Assembly (NCBI RefSeq): GCF_039537875.1
Contig: NZ_BAABBI010000002.1
Span: forward strand, 62,001-126,000
Origin: Corallibacter vietnamensis
GTDB taxonomy: Bacteria; Bacteroidota; Bacteroidia; Flavobacteriales; Flavobacteriaceae
Reading direction: 5' to 3'
Length of the DNA stretch: 64,000 bases
The position numbers were made by a program, and so were the translations under genes. Positions 52,106 to 60,506 of this stretch are shown one piece after another. The number at the start of each line of letters is the position of its first letter. The stretch's first letter is position 1. Below the pieces are notes generated by a model. The model saw only the letters and a list, made by a program, of their open reading frames with translations. It was not told the origin of the DNA and did not search any database.

Positions 52106-52471
52106 TTATGCGCTTCTTAAAATTTTTTCCATCTTTCGGCCTTTTGCCAACTCATCTACCAATTTGTCTAAATACCTAACATGTTTGGTAAGAGGAGTCT
52201 CTATTTCTTCAATTCTATAGCCGCAAATAACACCTTTTATTAAATGGGCATTTTCATTGAGAGTGGCATCAGAAAAAAATGTTTCAAATGTAGCTTTACT
52301 GTCTATGTATTCTTGTATTTGGTTATTGTCAAAACCAGTAAGCCAAGTTATTACCGTTTGTAACTCATCTTGTGTTCGTCCTTTTTTTTCAACTTTGGTT
52401 ACGTAATGTGGGTATACCGAGGCAAATGTCATTTTTGCAATTCGCTCATCATGTTTTGGTGTTGTCTTCAT
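52106..52471 (-). CDS. DUF2200 domain protein
   Basis: 121 aa, matching the DUF2200 family in length and sequence: RIAKMTFASVYPHYVTKVEKKGRTQDEL at the start, VITWLTGFD in the middle and the ending RYLDKLVDELAKGRKMEKILR. The family has no known role. It is cytoplasmic and mostly helical. It lies 3 bp downstream of a serine hydrolase gene and is the last gene of a four-gene unit divergent from the AraC-type regulator. Confidence 0.9.
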   Translation of the reverse strand: MKTTPKHDERIAKMTFASVYPHYVTKVEKKGRTQDELQTVITWLTGFDNNQIQEYIDSKATFETFFSDATLNENAHLIKGVICGYRIEEIETPLTKHVRYLDKLVDELAKGRKMEKILRSA

Positions 52472-52474
52472 AAT

Positions 52475-53509
52475 TTAATCTTGTTTGCGTTTTAAAATTT
52501 TAATAGTACGATTGTATATAATATCAGCTAAATTCCAGTTATACAATTTTGTGTCTGTTGTGCTTGTAAATTGTATAACAATAGCATCCAAATTTTTGTG
52601 GTATTTTGCGATACTTTGATATCCAGGAACCCAGCCTTTATGTTCGTATTCGTATACAGAAGAATAGATTTTTTGCTCATTACCATCTAGTAGCGAGCCG
52701 TCATTTAAGGCTCTTAAAAAGATACCAACATCTTCTGCAGTTGCAACCATACCTACATTATCAGCTTTTAAATCATATGGATGACCTACATGGTAACCGC
52801 TCATCATATTATCTAAATCTACATCATTTACAGAGCTAAAGGTGTTTTTTAACTGTAGGCGATCCAAAATTTCTTCTTGAATGAAGTCATAATATGAGTA
52901 ACCTAGAACGCGATCCATTATTTTACAGAGTAATAAATAATTGGTGTTACAATACTGATATTTTTTATTAGGAGTAAAGTTTGCAGGTAAATCTAGTATT
53001 AAGTTCAGGTTTTCCTCATAGGTTTCCTTCGGTTCGGCCCAATAATTAAAAGTATCTGTGTAGTTAGGAATACCACTTCGGTGCTGAATCATCATTTTTA
53101 ATGTGATTTTATCTGCATATTCTATACGTCCTTTTAATTCGGGTAGGTAATCTGCTAGTGTTTTGTCTAGAGATAAACGCTTATCAGCAACTAGCTTTGT
53201 AACAGCCACTGCAGTATATAATTTGTTAATACTCGCAATCTTAAATAAAGCTTTAGGGTTTGCAGGTATTTTAAGTTCTTTGTTATGCCAACCTGATGCA
53301 TAAAATGCTGGTGGCTTTCCGCCTTGATCTACATATACAATTATGCCATCAAATCCATGGTCTATAGCTTCATCTAGCTGACCTTGTACGGTGCTAGGTA
53401 GTGGTAATATCCATGCTTTTACTAATAACCATGGTACAAAAAAAAGCGATATAATGGTTCCTATGGGTAAAATAATCCGTAACACGCGCTGTATTTGTTT
53501 TTTATTCAT
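52475..53509 (-). CDS. Membrane-anchored serine beta-lactamase-like hydrolase
   Basis: 344 aa. An N-terminal anchor (about residues 12-32) is followed by a class C/penicillin-binding-like domain: S93xxK96 in FKIASINKLYTA, then YCN (Y186-N188) in KYQYCNTNYLLL. The third motif (KTG/HxG) is not obvious; EHKGWVPGY near residue 295 may take its place. It could be an esterase, peptidase or amidase facing the periplasm rather than a drug-resistance enzyme. The start overlaps the acyltransferase gene by 4 bp. Confidence 0.85.
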   Translation of the reverse strand: MNKKQIQRVLRIILPIGTIISLFFVPWLLVKAWILPLPSTVQGQLDEAIDHGFDGIIVYVDQGGKPPAFYASGWHNKELKIPANPKALFKIASINKLYTAVAVTKLVADKRLSLDKTLADYLPELKGRIEYADKITLKMMIQHRSGIPNYTDTFNYWAEPKETYEENLNLILDLPANFTPNKKYQYCNTNYLLLCKIMDRVLGYSYYDFIQEEILDRLQLKNTFSSVNDVDLDNMMSGYHVGHPYDLKADNVGMVATAEDVGIFLRALNDGSLLDGNEQKIYSSVYEYEHKGWVPGYQSIAKYHKNLDAIVIQFTSTTDTKLYNWNLADIIYNRTIKILKRKQD

Positions 53510-54612
53510 GAGTTAGTTTTTCTTAATTCTACAGTGTTAGATACCGTGTTAAGTTGTTTTGAAATTGTCCATTTTAACCCAAATAAAGGTCTTAAAATTT
53601 TAATTCTTTTTAAAATGAATTCATAAATAAGAAAACAACCTATAAAAGTAAAAAGTGAAATGCTTAAAAATTTCAAGAACGGATGAATCTGTAAAGGTAA
53701 AATTAAATAAGCACCAGCATACAATACAAACATATGTATTATGTACACAGGATAGGCAGCTTGGCTTAAATATGTTAACAAAGCACTAGGCTTATTAAGG
53801 TAATGATAACCTAAACCAAAAACACCAAATATCCAACAGTTAGACTCTAATGTTGTTATATACATATTAGATATTGATTCAAAACCAGAATATCTTATAG
53901 CATATAATACACAAGCAATACCTATATAAAGCCATTTCCATTTTGATACTGTTTTCCAAAAGCTTGTACCGCTATAAACAAACAGAAACCCAAAAAAGAA
54001 AGCGACAAAACCTATAAAGAAACCATGCCAAGTTTGCGCATACAATTCAAATAACTGTGGTTTAACCAGACCAACTTCTAGCATGAAAAATACGGATACC
54101 ATAATAGGTCCTAATGCATACGACATAAACGTTGATAACGTTTTTCTAAATAGGCTGTCTTCATGTTTTTTCAAATAATAGAATAGAGGAGAAAGCACTA
54201 GTACATAAATAAATATATGCCCTAAAAACCATAAGTGACTACTACCATAATAATAACTTAATGGCATGTTGTAATATTTTTGAAAAATAAACATGTGCAA
54301 TGTTGTTATTGCAATGCATCCAAAAATAAAAGGGAGTAAAATACGCTTACTTCGTTCTATAATTAAACCTTTTATTTGGCGTTTTCTCATAGCAAAGTAT
54401 AAACCCATACCTGAAACATAAAAGAGTAACGGAATTCGCCATACGTTTAGCATTGTCATAGGAGTCCATAAGTCTTCAAGCAATTGGTCACTTTTTATAA
54501 AACCTATAAATAAAGCCCAAGGTTGAAAAATAATAGCAATGTGATATATTAGTAATAAAGCAATAGCTATAACTCGTATCCAATCTATGTCGTAACGTCT
54601 TTGAGTTGTCAT
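53506..54612 (-). CDS. Acyltransferase family 3 membrane protein
   Basis: 368 aa with about ten membrane helices. The first helix carries RRYDIDWIRVIAIALLLIYHIAI, in which the His of the LLxxH motif (H24) is the family's likely catalytic residue. HLWFLGHIFIYVL and FYVSGMGLYFAMRKR are further family blocks. Such enzymes O-acylate sugars or lipids with acyl-CoA at the inner membrane. It is in one operon with an ankyrin lipoprotein upstream and a serine hydrolase downstream, which could remove the same acyl group. Confidence 0.9.
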   Translation of the reverse strand: MTTQRRYDIDWIRVIAIALLLIYHIAIIFQPWALFIGFIKSDQLLEDLWTPMTMLNVWRIPLLFYVSGMGLYFAMRKRQIKGLIIERSKRILLPFIFGCIAITTLHMFIFQKYYNMPLSYYYGSSHLWFLGHIFIYVLVLSPLFYYLKKHEDSLFRKTLSTFMSYALGPIMVSVFFMLEVGLVKPQLFELYAQTWHGFFIGFVAFFFGFLFVYSGTSFWKTVSKWKWLYIGIACVLYAIRYSGFESISNMYITTLESNCWIFGVFGLGYHYLNKPSALLTYLSQAAYPVYIIHMFVLYAGAYLILPLQIHPFLKFLSISLFTFIGCFLIYEFILKRIKILRPLFGLKWTISKQLNTVSNTVELRKTNS

Positions 54613-54630
54613 TTTAATACAGTTTTTTTA

Positions 54631-55221
54631 TTATTCAAGCATCATAGCTACTACAGGACGTGCTTTTTTTAAAGCTTCCATATCAAGTGTAAATCCCATA
54701 GGCTTTAACTGCTGTATTAGCATTTCATAAAAAGGCTTTACCTCATTAAAGTCACCCATCACAGTTTCTCTAGCAGTCGCTCCAAAGTTGTTTTTTATTG
54801 TTTTGTCTGCTTTGGCATCTATGAGAAGTTGTACAATTTCTATACGTCCAAAAAAAGCAGCCGTATGTAAAACTGTAGAGCCGTCGTTGTTTTTTAGTGT
54901 TAAATCTGCACCAGCATCAATAAGTGCTTTAGCTATTTCAATCTTATTAAAAGTAGCAGCTGTCATTAATGGCGTAGAACCGCTCATAGCTTCTTTTTTA
55001 TTTATATTACTACCAGATGCAATATGTTGTTTTACAGCTTCAAGATTTCCTGATAATACAGCTGTTTGAATATCAATATCTGGTTTGCTTAAAGTGTTGT
55101 TAGTTTTTGTTGAGATAGTTGTTGTTTCATTTTTAGATTGCGCACATGAGTTAGTAAGTAATACAATCATAAATACTGTTTGAAATGTGATTTTGAATGT
55201 GTGAATTAATAATGTTTTCAT
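54631..55221 (-). CDS. Ankyrin-repeat lipoprotein
   Basis: 196 aa. The signal ends at a lipobox-like NSC (Cys26), followed by a polar linker. Three ankyrin repeats follow at about residues 52-150, with GSTPLMTAATFNKIEIAKALIDAGADLTLKN as the clearest. The repeats bind other proteins. It probably sits in the periplasm on a membrane and is the first gene of the minus-strand operon. In related bacteria such ankyrin proteins pair with catalases or hydrolases; here the neighbours are an acyltransferase and a hydrolase. Confidence 0.85.
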   Translation of the reverse strand: MKTLLIHTFKITFQTVFMIVLLTNSCAQSKNETTTISTKTNNTLSKPDIDIQTAVLSGNLEAVKQHIASGSNINKKEAMSGSTPLMTAATFNKIEIAKALIDAGADLTLKNNDGSTVLHTAAFFGRIEIVQLLIDAKADKTIKNNFGATARETVMGDFNEVKPFYEMLIQQLKPMGFTLDMEALKKARPVVAMMLE

Positions 55222-55390
55222 GATGTTAATTTTTTAATGATTAATATTTTGTTTTTTGTTGGTACAAATGTCAGGCAAGAGACGGTTTCATAATAAACCC
55301 TTATGTAGCGGTATGTGACAAGTTTGTTGAATGCATGAAAATTATGATGCAGAAGTATAAATTATGATGCAACACGCGTTTTTTTGAAGC

Positions 55391-55421
55391 TTGTTTGAAG
55401 ATTTCTTTTTAAATAAATTTG
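55391..55421 (+). promoter_or_regulatory. Promoter of the AraC/TPR regulator
   Basis: TAAATTTG (55414-55421) is a perfect TAnnTTTG with TTG at 55391-55393, 20 bp upstream. Transcription would start near 55426, downstream of an in-frame TTG at 55419, which supports ATG 55449 as the real start codon. Confidence 0.6.
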
Positions 55422-55448
55422 TCTACTTTAGTGACAGCAAATACCATT

Positions 55449-57545
55449 ATGTCAAGCAATACGTTTCAAGGAAAGTTTATAGAACAAGCCAAGATCTTTG
55501 TGTTAGAGAATTTATCTAACGAGCAGTTTGGTGTTTCTGAACTAGCAACGCTCATGAATATGAGCCGTTCTAACTTACTACGAAAAATAAAAAAGGAAAC
55601 CCAGTTAAGTGTTAGTCAGTTTATTCGTCAAATTCGCCTTGAAAAGGGAATGGAGTTATTAGAGCAAACCGATTATACAGTTTCTGAAATATCCTATCAA
55701 GTAGGTTTTGGAAACAACTCTTATTTTATAAAATGCTTTAGAGAACATTTTGGGTATTCGCCAGGAGAAGTTAGAAAAAGTGGTTACGAGTTTTCAGAAA
55801 ACGAAACCACTAGCGATATCACTATTGACAAAAAACCAGCTCAAAATGCATTCAAAACAAATAAAGCCTACACAGTAATGGCTTTGTTGTTAACTGTGGT
55901 TGCAGTAATGGTGCTTTTTATCATAAAAAAGAAAGACAAAAACGAGCTAGTAAGTCCTACAACCTTATCAAAATCTATAGCGGTACTTCCGTTTAAAAAT
56001 ATGAGTAGCGACTCTTCAAATCTATATTTTGTTAATGGTTTAATGGAATCATCTTTAAATAATTTACAGAAAATAGAAGATTTAAGAGTTATAAGCCGAA
56101 CATCTGTTGAAAAATATAGAAATACCAATAAAACGGTCTCTGAAATAGCAAAGGAACTAAATGTAAACTACATTGTAGAAGGTAGCGGACAACGAGTTGG
56201 AGACCAAGTATTACTTAATGTTCAATTAATTGAAGCATTAAATGATAGCCCAATTTGGACAGAACAATATAACCACAAGGTGGTTGATATTTTTGCATTA
56301 CAAAATACTGTAGCAAAAAAAATAGCCGATGCTATTCAAGCAAAAGTTACTCCAGCCGAATTACAACAAATAGATAAAAAACCAACAGAAAACCTAGAGG
56401 CTTATGATTATTACCTTAAAGCTCTAGAGCCATTTCAAGCCCAAACAAAAGAAGGTCTTGATAAAGCAATACCACTGTTTAAGCAAGCCGTAGCTAAAGA
56501 TCCTAAATTTGCGTTAGCATATTCAAAACTCGCCATTGCGTACTACTATTTAGACATTTATCAAACAAATAAGCAATACACAGAAGTAATAAATAATTAT
56601 GCAGATAAGGCTTTGTTGTATGATTCCAAATCAGATGAAAGCCTTATTGCAAAAGCGCTATATTATATAAATATAGAAGAGTATAGGTTGGCATTACCGC
56701 ATTTAGAAAAAGCTTTAGAGTACAACCCCAATTCATCATCTGTAGTAAATATGCTATCAGATTTGTATGCGCGTACCATTCCTAATACCGAAAAATCTCT
56801 AAAGTATGCCTTAAAAGGAGTACAATTAGATATCGCCGCAAACGATTCTGTTGGCAAAAGTTATATCTATTTAAATTTAAGTAACGCTTTTATTCAAAAC
56901 GGATTTGTTGATGAAGCCCTAAAAAATATAAACCTTTCACTAGACTATAGCTCAACAAATTATTACGCACCATATTTAAAAATATTTATACAATATGCCA
57001 AGCATAAAGACATGGTTCAAACCAGAAATCTTTTAATAAACGAATGGAAAAAAGACACCACAAGGTTAGATATCATGCAGGATGTGGCAAAACTGTATTA
57101 TTTTCAGGAACAGTATGACAGCGCTTACTATTACTATAGTAAATACGTTAAAGTAAAAGAACAGTATGGGTTAGGCATTTATCCGCAAGAAGATATTAAA
57201 ATAGGTAAGGTTTACGACCAAATGGGGTTTCATGAAAAAGCAAAACCCTTTTACAAGGCCTACGCCAGTTACTGTGCAAAAGACCAATCTATCTACCAGC
57301 CAGCAAGTTTGGCTATGCAATATGTTCATGAAGGAAAAAGAGACCTCGCTATTGAGCAGCTTAAGCTATTTGCTACAAAAAATAATTACCAATACTGGAT
57401 GCTGTTGTTTATGGAAAAAGATCCAATGATGAAATCTTTAAAAGATCACCCAGAATACAAAGAAACAATTACAAAAATTAAAAACAGATTCTGGGAAGAT
57501 CACGAGCGTTTAAAAAGCATGCTTATTGATAATGACCTTATATAA
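55449..57545 (+). CDS. Membrane-spanning AraC-type regulator with TolB-N and TPR sensor
   Basis: 698 aa from ATG 55449. Residues about 10-110 form an AraC-type DNA-binding domain (two HTH: VSELATLMNMSRSNLLRKIKK and VSEISYQVGFGNNSYFIKCFREHFGYSP). A membrane helix follows at about 141-160. Residues about 177-300 resemble the TolB-N/FlgO-like domain (SIAVLPFKNMSSDSSNLYFVNGL), and the rest carries TPR repeats. The layout puts DNA binding in the cytoplasm and a sensor in the periplasm, as in ToxR-like one-component systems. It is divergent from the ankyrin/acyltransferase/hydrolase operon, a likely target. Confidence 0.87.
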   Translation: MSSNTFQGKFIEQAKIFVLENLSNEQFGVSELATLMNMSRSNLLRKIKKETQLSVSQFIRQIRLEKGMELLEQTDYTVSEISYQVGFGNNSYFIKCFREHFGYSPGEVRKSGYEFSENETTSDITIDKKPAQNAFKTNKAYTVMALLLTVVAVMVLFIIKKKDKNELVSPTTLSKSIAVLPFKNMSSDSSNLYFVNGLMESSLNNLQKIEDLRVISRTSVEKYRNTNKTVSEIAKELNVNYIVEGSGQRVGDQVLLNVQLIEALNDSPIWTEQYNHKVVDIFALQNTVAKKIADAIQAKVTPAELQQIDKKPTENLEAYDYYLKALEPFQAQTKEGLDKAIPLFKQAVAKDPKFALAYSKLAIAYYYLDIYQTNKQYTEVINNYADKALLYDSKSDESLIAKALYYINIEEYRLALPHLEKALEYNPNSSSVVNMLSDLYARTIPNTEKSLKYALKGVQLDIAANDSVGKSYIYLNLSNAFIQNGFVDEALKNINLSLDYSSTNYYAPYLKIFIQYAKHKDMVQTRNLLINEWKKDTTRLDIMQDVAKLYYFQEQYDSAYYYYSKYVKVKEQYGLGIYPQEDIKIGKVYDQMGFHEKAKPFYKAYASYCAKDQSIYQPASLAMQYVHEGKRDLAIEQLKLFATKNNYQYWMLLFMEKDPMMKSLKDHPEYKETITKIKNRFWEDHERLKSMLIDNDLI

Positions 57546-57678
57546 CAAACACCATAATGCAACAAGTTATCAAGTGGCTAAAAGGGCGTTCTCTAGTTTT
57601 TCCTTGTTTTTTGTATTAGTATATCATTTTTTGTTTTCGTTTTTTAAGCCATACAAGTCATATTTATATCAATTTTAA

Positions 57679-57722
57679 GCCGACTATATGCCGACTATAT
57701 GCCGACTTTATATCGACATAAC
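57679..57722 (+). repeat. 11-bp tandem iterons
   Basis: Two exact copies of GCCGACTATAT (57679-57689, 57690-57700), a third with one change in its end (GCCGACTTTAT, 57701-57711) and a fourth degenerate one (ATCGACATAAC, 57712-57722). The period is one DNA turn, so all copies face the same side of the helix. This is the layout of a cooperative protein-binding site. It lies 135 bp upstream of the DUF2851 start and 134 bp after the regulator gene's stop. Confidence 0.75.
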
Positions 57723-57820
57723 TTAAGGATATCTTCATGTGAAATCCCATAAAAACTAGTTGTTAATCTCTGATTTTAGCTAGAATTGCTTGTGAATTAA
57801 CATGATACCGTTTCTTTAAA

Positions 57821-57852
57821 TTTGTTTTTTATGAGCATTACGACTAATTTAG
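57821..57852 (+). promoter_or_regulatory. Promoter of the DUF2851 gene
   Basis: TTTG (57821-57824) and TAATTTAG (57845-57852) are spaced 20 bp, a near match to the Bacteroidota TTTG/TAnnTTTG promoter. The ATG at 57857 lies 4 bp after the -7 box, so the transcript is probably leaderless. Confidence 0.55.
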
Positions 57853-57856
57853 GAAC

Positions 57857-59128
57857 ATGCAAGAGGCTTTTTTACACTACCTTTGGAAATATAAAAAGTT
57901 AGATTTATCCAGACTTACAACAACTGCTGGTGAAACAATTGTTGTAAAAAGCGTGGGGCAACATAATCTATTAGCAGGCCCTGATTTTTTTAATGCTCAA
58001 ATAGAAATAGCAGGGCAGCATTGGGCTGGCAATGTAGAGATTCATACAGCATCAAGTGATTGGTTTTTACATAATCACGAGCAAGACAAAGCCTATCAAA
58101 ATGTTATACTACATGTTGTATGGGAACACGACACCGAAGTTTTCAGAAAAAATAACACGCCAATACCTACCTTACAGCTTAAAAATTATGTCAATCCACA
58201 ATTATTAAGCAATTACAAACAGCTATTTAATAACAAGTCCACATGGATTAATTGTGAAAGTCAGTTTCATACAGTAAGTGAGTTCATTGTAAACAACTGG
58301 TTAGAGCGTTTGTATTTAGAACGTTTAGAAAGAAAATCTAAAATTATCAATGAGCTTTTGGTACAATCAAAAAACAATTGGGAAGCAGTGCTTTTTACTT
58401 TATTAGCTAAAGGCTTTGGGCAAAAAATAAACAATGAAGCTTTTGTGAGTTTGGCGCAATCAGTCAATTTTTCAATAATAAGAAAGTTACACAGTAATCC
58501 CATTCAGCTTGAAGCACTGCTTTTTGGTCAAGCTGGGTTGCTAGAAGATAATCACCAAGATGCTTACTATATTCAGCTACAAAAGGAATACAAGTTTTTA
58601 AAACAAAAATTTCAGCTAAACAATCAAGGTGTTTTACCAATGCAGTTCTTTAAATTAAGACCGCCCAATTTTCCTACCATAAGGCTTTCACAGTTAGCAA
58701 TGCTATATAACAAGCATCAAAATCTATTTTCAAAAATTATAGATCTCAATGATATTGAAGCGTTTTACAACCTTTTTAAAGCAGAAACAACACCTTACTG
58801 GAAAACCCACTACACGTTTGGTAAAACCTCAAAGCAAGTCTCAAAAACCATAAGCAAACCAATGGTATACTTGCTGCTTATAAACACGGTAATACCTATT
58901 AAGTTTGCCTATGCAAAACAGCATGCAGCATCAAATAATGAAGAGCTATTAAAACTAATTCAGCAACTACCACCAGAAAAGAATAGCATTATTACAGCTT
59001 ATAATAACTTACAGCCTATAGCAAAGTCAGCATTACAATCACAAGCACTCATTCAGCTTAAAACAGAATACTGCGACAAACACAAATGTTTATTTTGTGC
59101 CATAGGAAATAACCTAATCAGTCAATAA
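57857..59128 (+). CDS. DUF2851 family protein
   Basis: 423 aa. The N-terminal QEAFLHYLWKYKKLD, VVKSVGQHNLLAGPDFFNAQIEI, WAGNVEIHTASSDWFLHNH and NVILHVVWEHD are signature blocks of DUF2851, a family almost confined to Bacteroidota. The C-terminus ends with the Cys cluster CDKHKCLFC, which could bind metal. The N-terminal half of the family has been noted as nuclease-like in fold; I cannot verify that here. It is cytoplasmic. A PspC gene follows by 17 bp. Confidence 0.88.
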   Translation: MQEAFLHYLWKYKKLDLSRLTTTAGETIVVKSVGQHNLLAGPDFFNAQIEIAGQHWAGNVEIHTASSDWFLHNHEQDKAYQNVILHVVWEHDTEVFRKNNTPIPTLQLKNYVNPQLLSNYKQLFNNKSTWINCESQFHTVSEFIVNNWLERLYLERLERKSKIINELLVQSKNNWEAVLFTLLAKGFGQKINNEAFVSLAQSVNFSIIRKLHSNPIQLEALLFGQAGLLEDNHQDAYYIQLQKEYKFLKQKFQLNNQGVLPMQFFKLRPPNFPTIRLSQLAMLYNKHQNLFSKIIDLNDIEAFYNLFKAETTPYWKTHYTFGKTSKQVSKTISKPMVYLLLINTVIPIKFAYAKQHAASNNEELLKLIQQLPPEKNSIITAYNNLQPIAKSALQSQALIQLKTEYCDKHKCLFCAIGNNLISQ

Positions 59129-59145
59129 TTTTAGTACATTGCAGC

Positions 59146-59373
59146 ATGAATATTTTCTATAAAGCATTACTGTATTTTCAAAAGCGAGGATATTATGTTT
59201 GCCAGCGAATAGCTGATCGTTTAGGAATTAGAGCAAAAGTAGTACGTACATCCTTTATGTATCTTACTTTTGTAACCCTAGGATTTGGCTTTGCGCTTTA
59301 CTTGTTCATGGCATTCTGGATGCGTATAAAAGACCTTATTTACACAAAACGATCTTCTGTTTTTGACCTGTAA
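59146..59373 (+). CDS. PspC-domain small membrane protein
   Basis: 75 aa. The pattern YVCQRIADRLGIRAKVVRTSFMYLTFVTLGFGFALYLFMAFWM matches a PspC domain: a short amphipathic start, then one membrane segment at about 41-58. PspC proteins take part in envelope-stress signalling, though this short form lacks the longer C-terminal parts. It is 2 bp upstream of the potassium channel gene on the same strand, so the two are co-transcribed. Confidence 0.85.
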   Translation: MNIFYKALLYFQKRGYYVCQRIADRLGIRAKVVRTSFMYLTFVTLGFGFALYLFMAFWMRIKDLIYTKRSSVFDL

Positions 59374-59375
59374 TT

Positions 59376-60401
59376 ATGAAAAGCGTATTTTTAAAACTAT
59401 TCAAGTCAAAAATTTACATAGCCTTATGGTTGTTTGTATTCATAGTGGTTGTTGGTATTCTTGGCTTTAGGGTTTTATCTAACTATTCTTGGGTTGATGC
59501 TTTTTATATGACAGTCATTACAATCACCACAGTAGGTTTTGGTGAAGTACAACCTCTAGATGATACATCAAAAATATTTACAACATTTTTAATCCTTACA
59601 AGTGTATTTATAGTAGGATATGCTATAAGTATCATTACAGAATATATTTTAAGCAACAACAATCTAGAAGAATTAAAACAGAAGAAAATGCAAAAGAAAA
59701 TTGATGCACTAAACAACCATATTATTATCTGTGGTTATGGTAGAAACGGAAAACAAGCTGCTACCAAACTTTTGGCATATAACAAGCCTTTTGTAATTAT
59801 AGAAAAAAATAAAGAACTGATAGATAGGTTTGAAAACGACTCAACTATGTTTATACATGGTAATGCCAATGAGGACGAAGTACTTGAACAGGCAGGAATA
59901 GCGCGTGCAAGTACACTTATTTGTGCACTTCCTAACGATGCAGATAACCTTTTTGTAGTGCTATCAGCAAGACAAATAAACAAGCATTTGCGAATTATAA
60001 GTAGAGCATCTCAAGAACCTACATACAATAAACTTAAAATGGCTGGAGCAAACAATGTAATACTGCCAGATAAAATAGGTGGAGATCATATGGCATCTCT
60101 TGTTGTTGTGCCAGATTTAATTGAGTTTATAGATAATTTATCCATTGTAGGAAAAGCAAATATCAATATAGAAGAAATAGAGGTTAGCAAGCTTTACGAT
60201 GCTTCAAGTTTAAAAACAATAAGAGATTTAGACTTAAGAAATAAAACAGGCTGTAATGTTATAGGTTACAAAGATGGAAATGGCGACTATATTGTAAACC
60301 CAGAAGCAGAACAAGCGCTGTTGCCTAACTCAAAAATCATTGTGCTAGGAAGACCTGAACAAATCCAGAAACTAAATACCGTGTTTGATATCAAGCACTG
60401 A
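59376..60401 (+). CDS. Two-helix potassium channel with RCK (TrkA-N) domain
   Basis: 341 aa. Membrane helices at about 13-30 and 68-88 surround the selectivity filter TVGFG (52-56). The cytoplasmic RCK domain follows with the Rossmann motif CGYGRNGKQAA (119-129), acidic residue in FVIIEKNKELI, and a TrkA-C-like end (VIGYKDGNGDYIVNPEAEQALLPNSKIIVLG). It is a tetrameric K+ channel gated by a ligand or ion such as Ca2+ or nucleotide. It is co-transcribed with the PspC protein. Confidence 0.93.
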   Translation: MKSVFLKLFKSKIYIALWLFVFIVVVGILGFRVLSNYSWVDAFYMTVITITTVGFGEVQPLDDTSKIFTTFLILTSVFIVGYAISIITEYILSNNNLEELKQKKMQKKIDALNNHIIICGYGRNGKQAATKLLAYNKPFVIIEKNKELIDRFENDSTMFIHGNANEDEVLEQAGIARASTLICALPNDADNLFVVLSARQINKHLRIISRASQEPTYNKLKMAGANNVILPDKIGGDHMASLVVVPDLIEFIDNLSIVGKANINIEEIEVSKLYDASSLKTIRDLDLRNKTGCNVIGYKDGNGDYIVNPEAEQALLPNSKIIVLGRPEQIQKLNTVFDIKH

Positions 60402-60506
60402 TTTAGGGGATTTAACAACAGATTTTTTAAAAATTCAGCATTTTTTCGCATATTGCTAACTCTAACAAAAAATTTAAAACTAACTATAACTAAATATTAA
60501 ATTCTC

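Larger units (their letters stand above)
57546..57856. other. Intergenic stretch with 11-bp iterons
   Basis: About 310 bp without a gene. It contains the tandem 11-bp repeats at 57679-57722 and, at its right end, the promoter of the DUF2851 gene. Apart from these I see no terminator with a clean stem and no further open frame. Confidence 0.6.

Noticed and set aside
55419..55448. TTG-initiated extension of the AraC-type regulator
   Set aside because: It overlaps the predicted -7 box and transcription start, and ATG 55449 follows.
57679..57722. 11-bp repeats as a CRISPR array
   Set aside because: Repeats are far too short and adjacent, with no spacers and no cas genes in the window.
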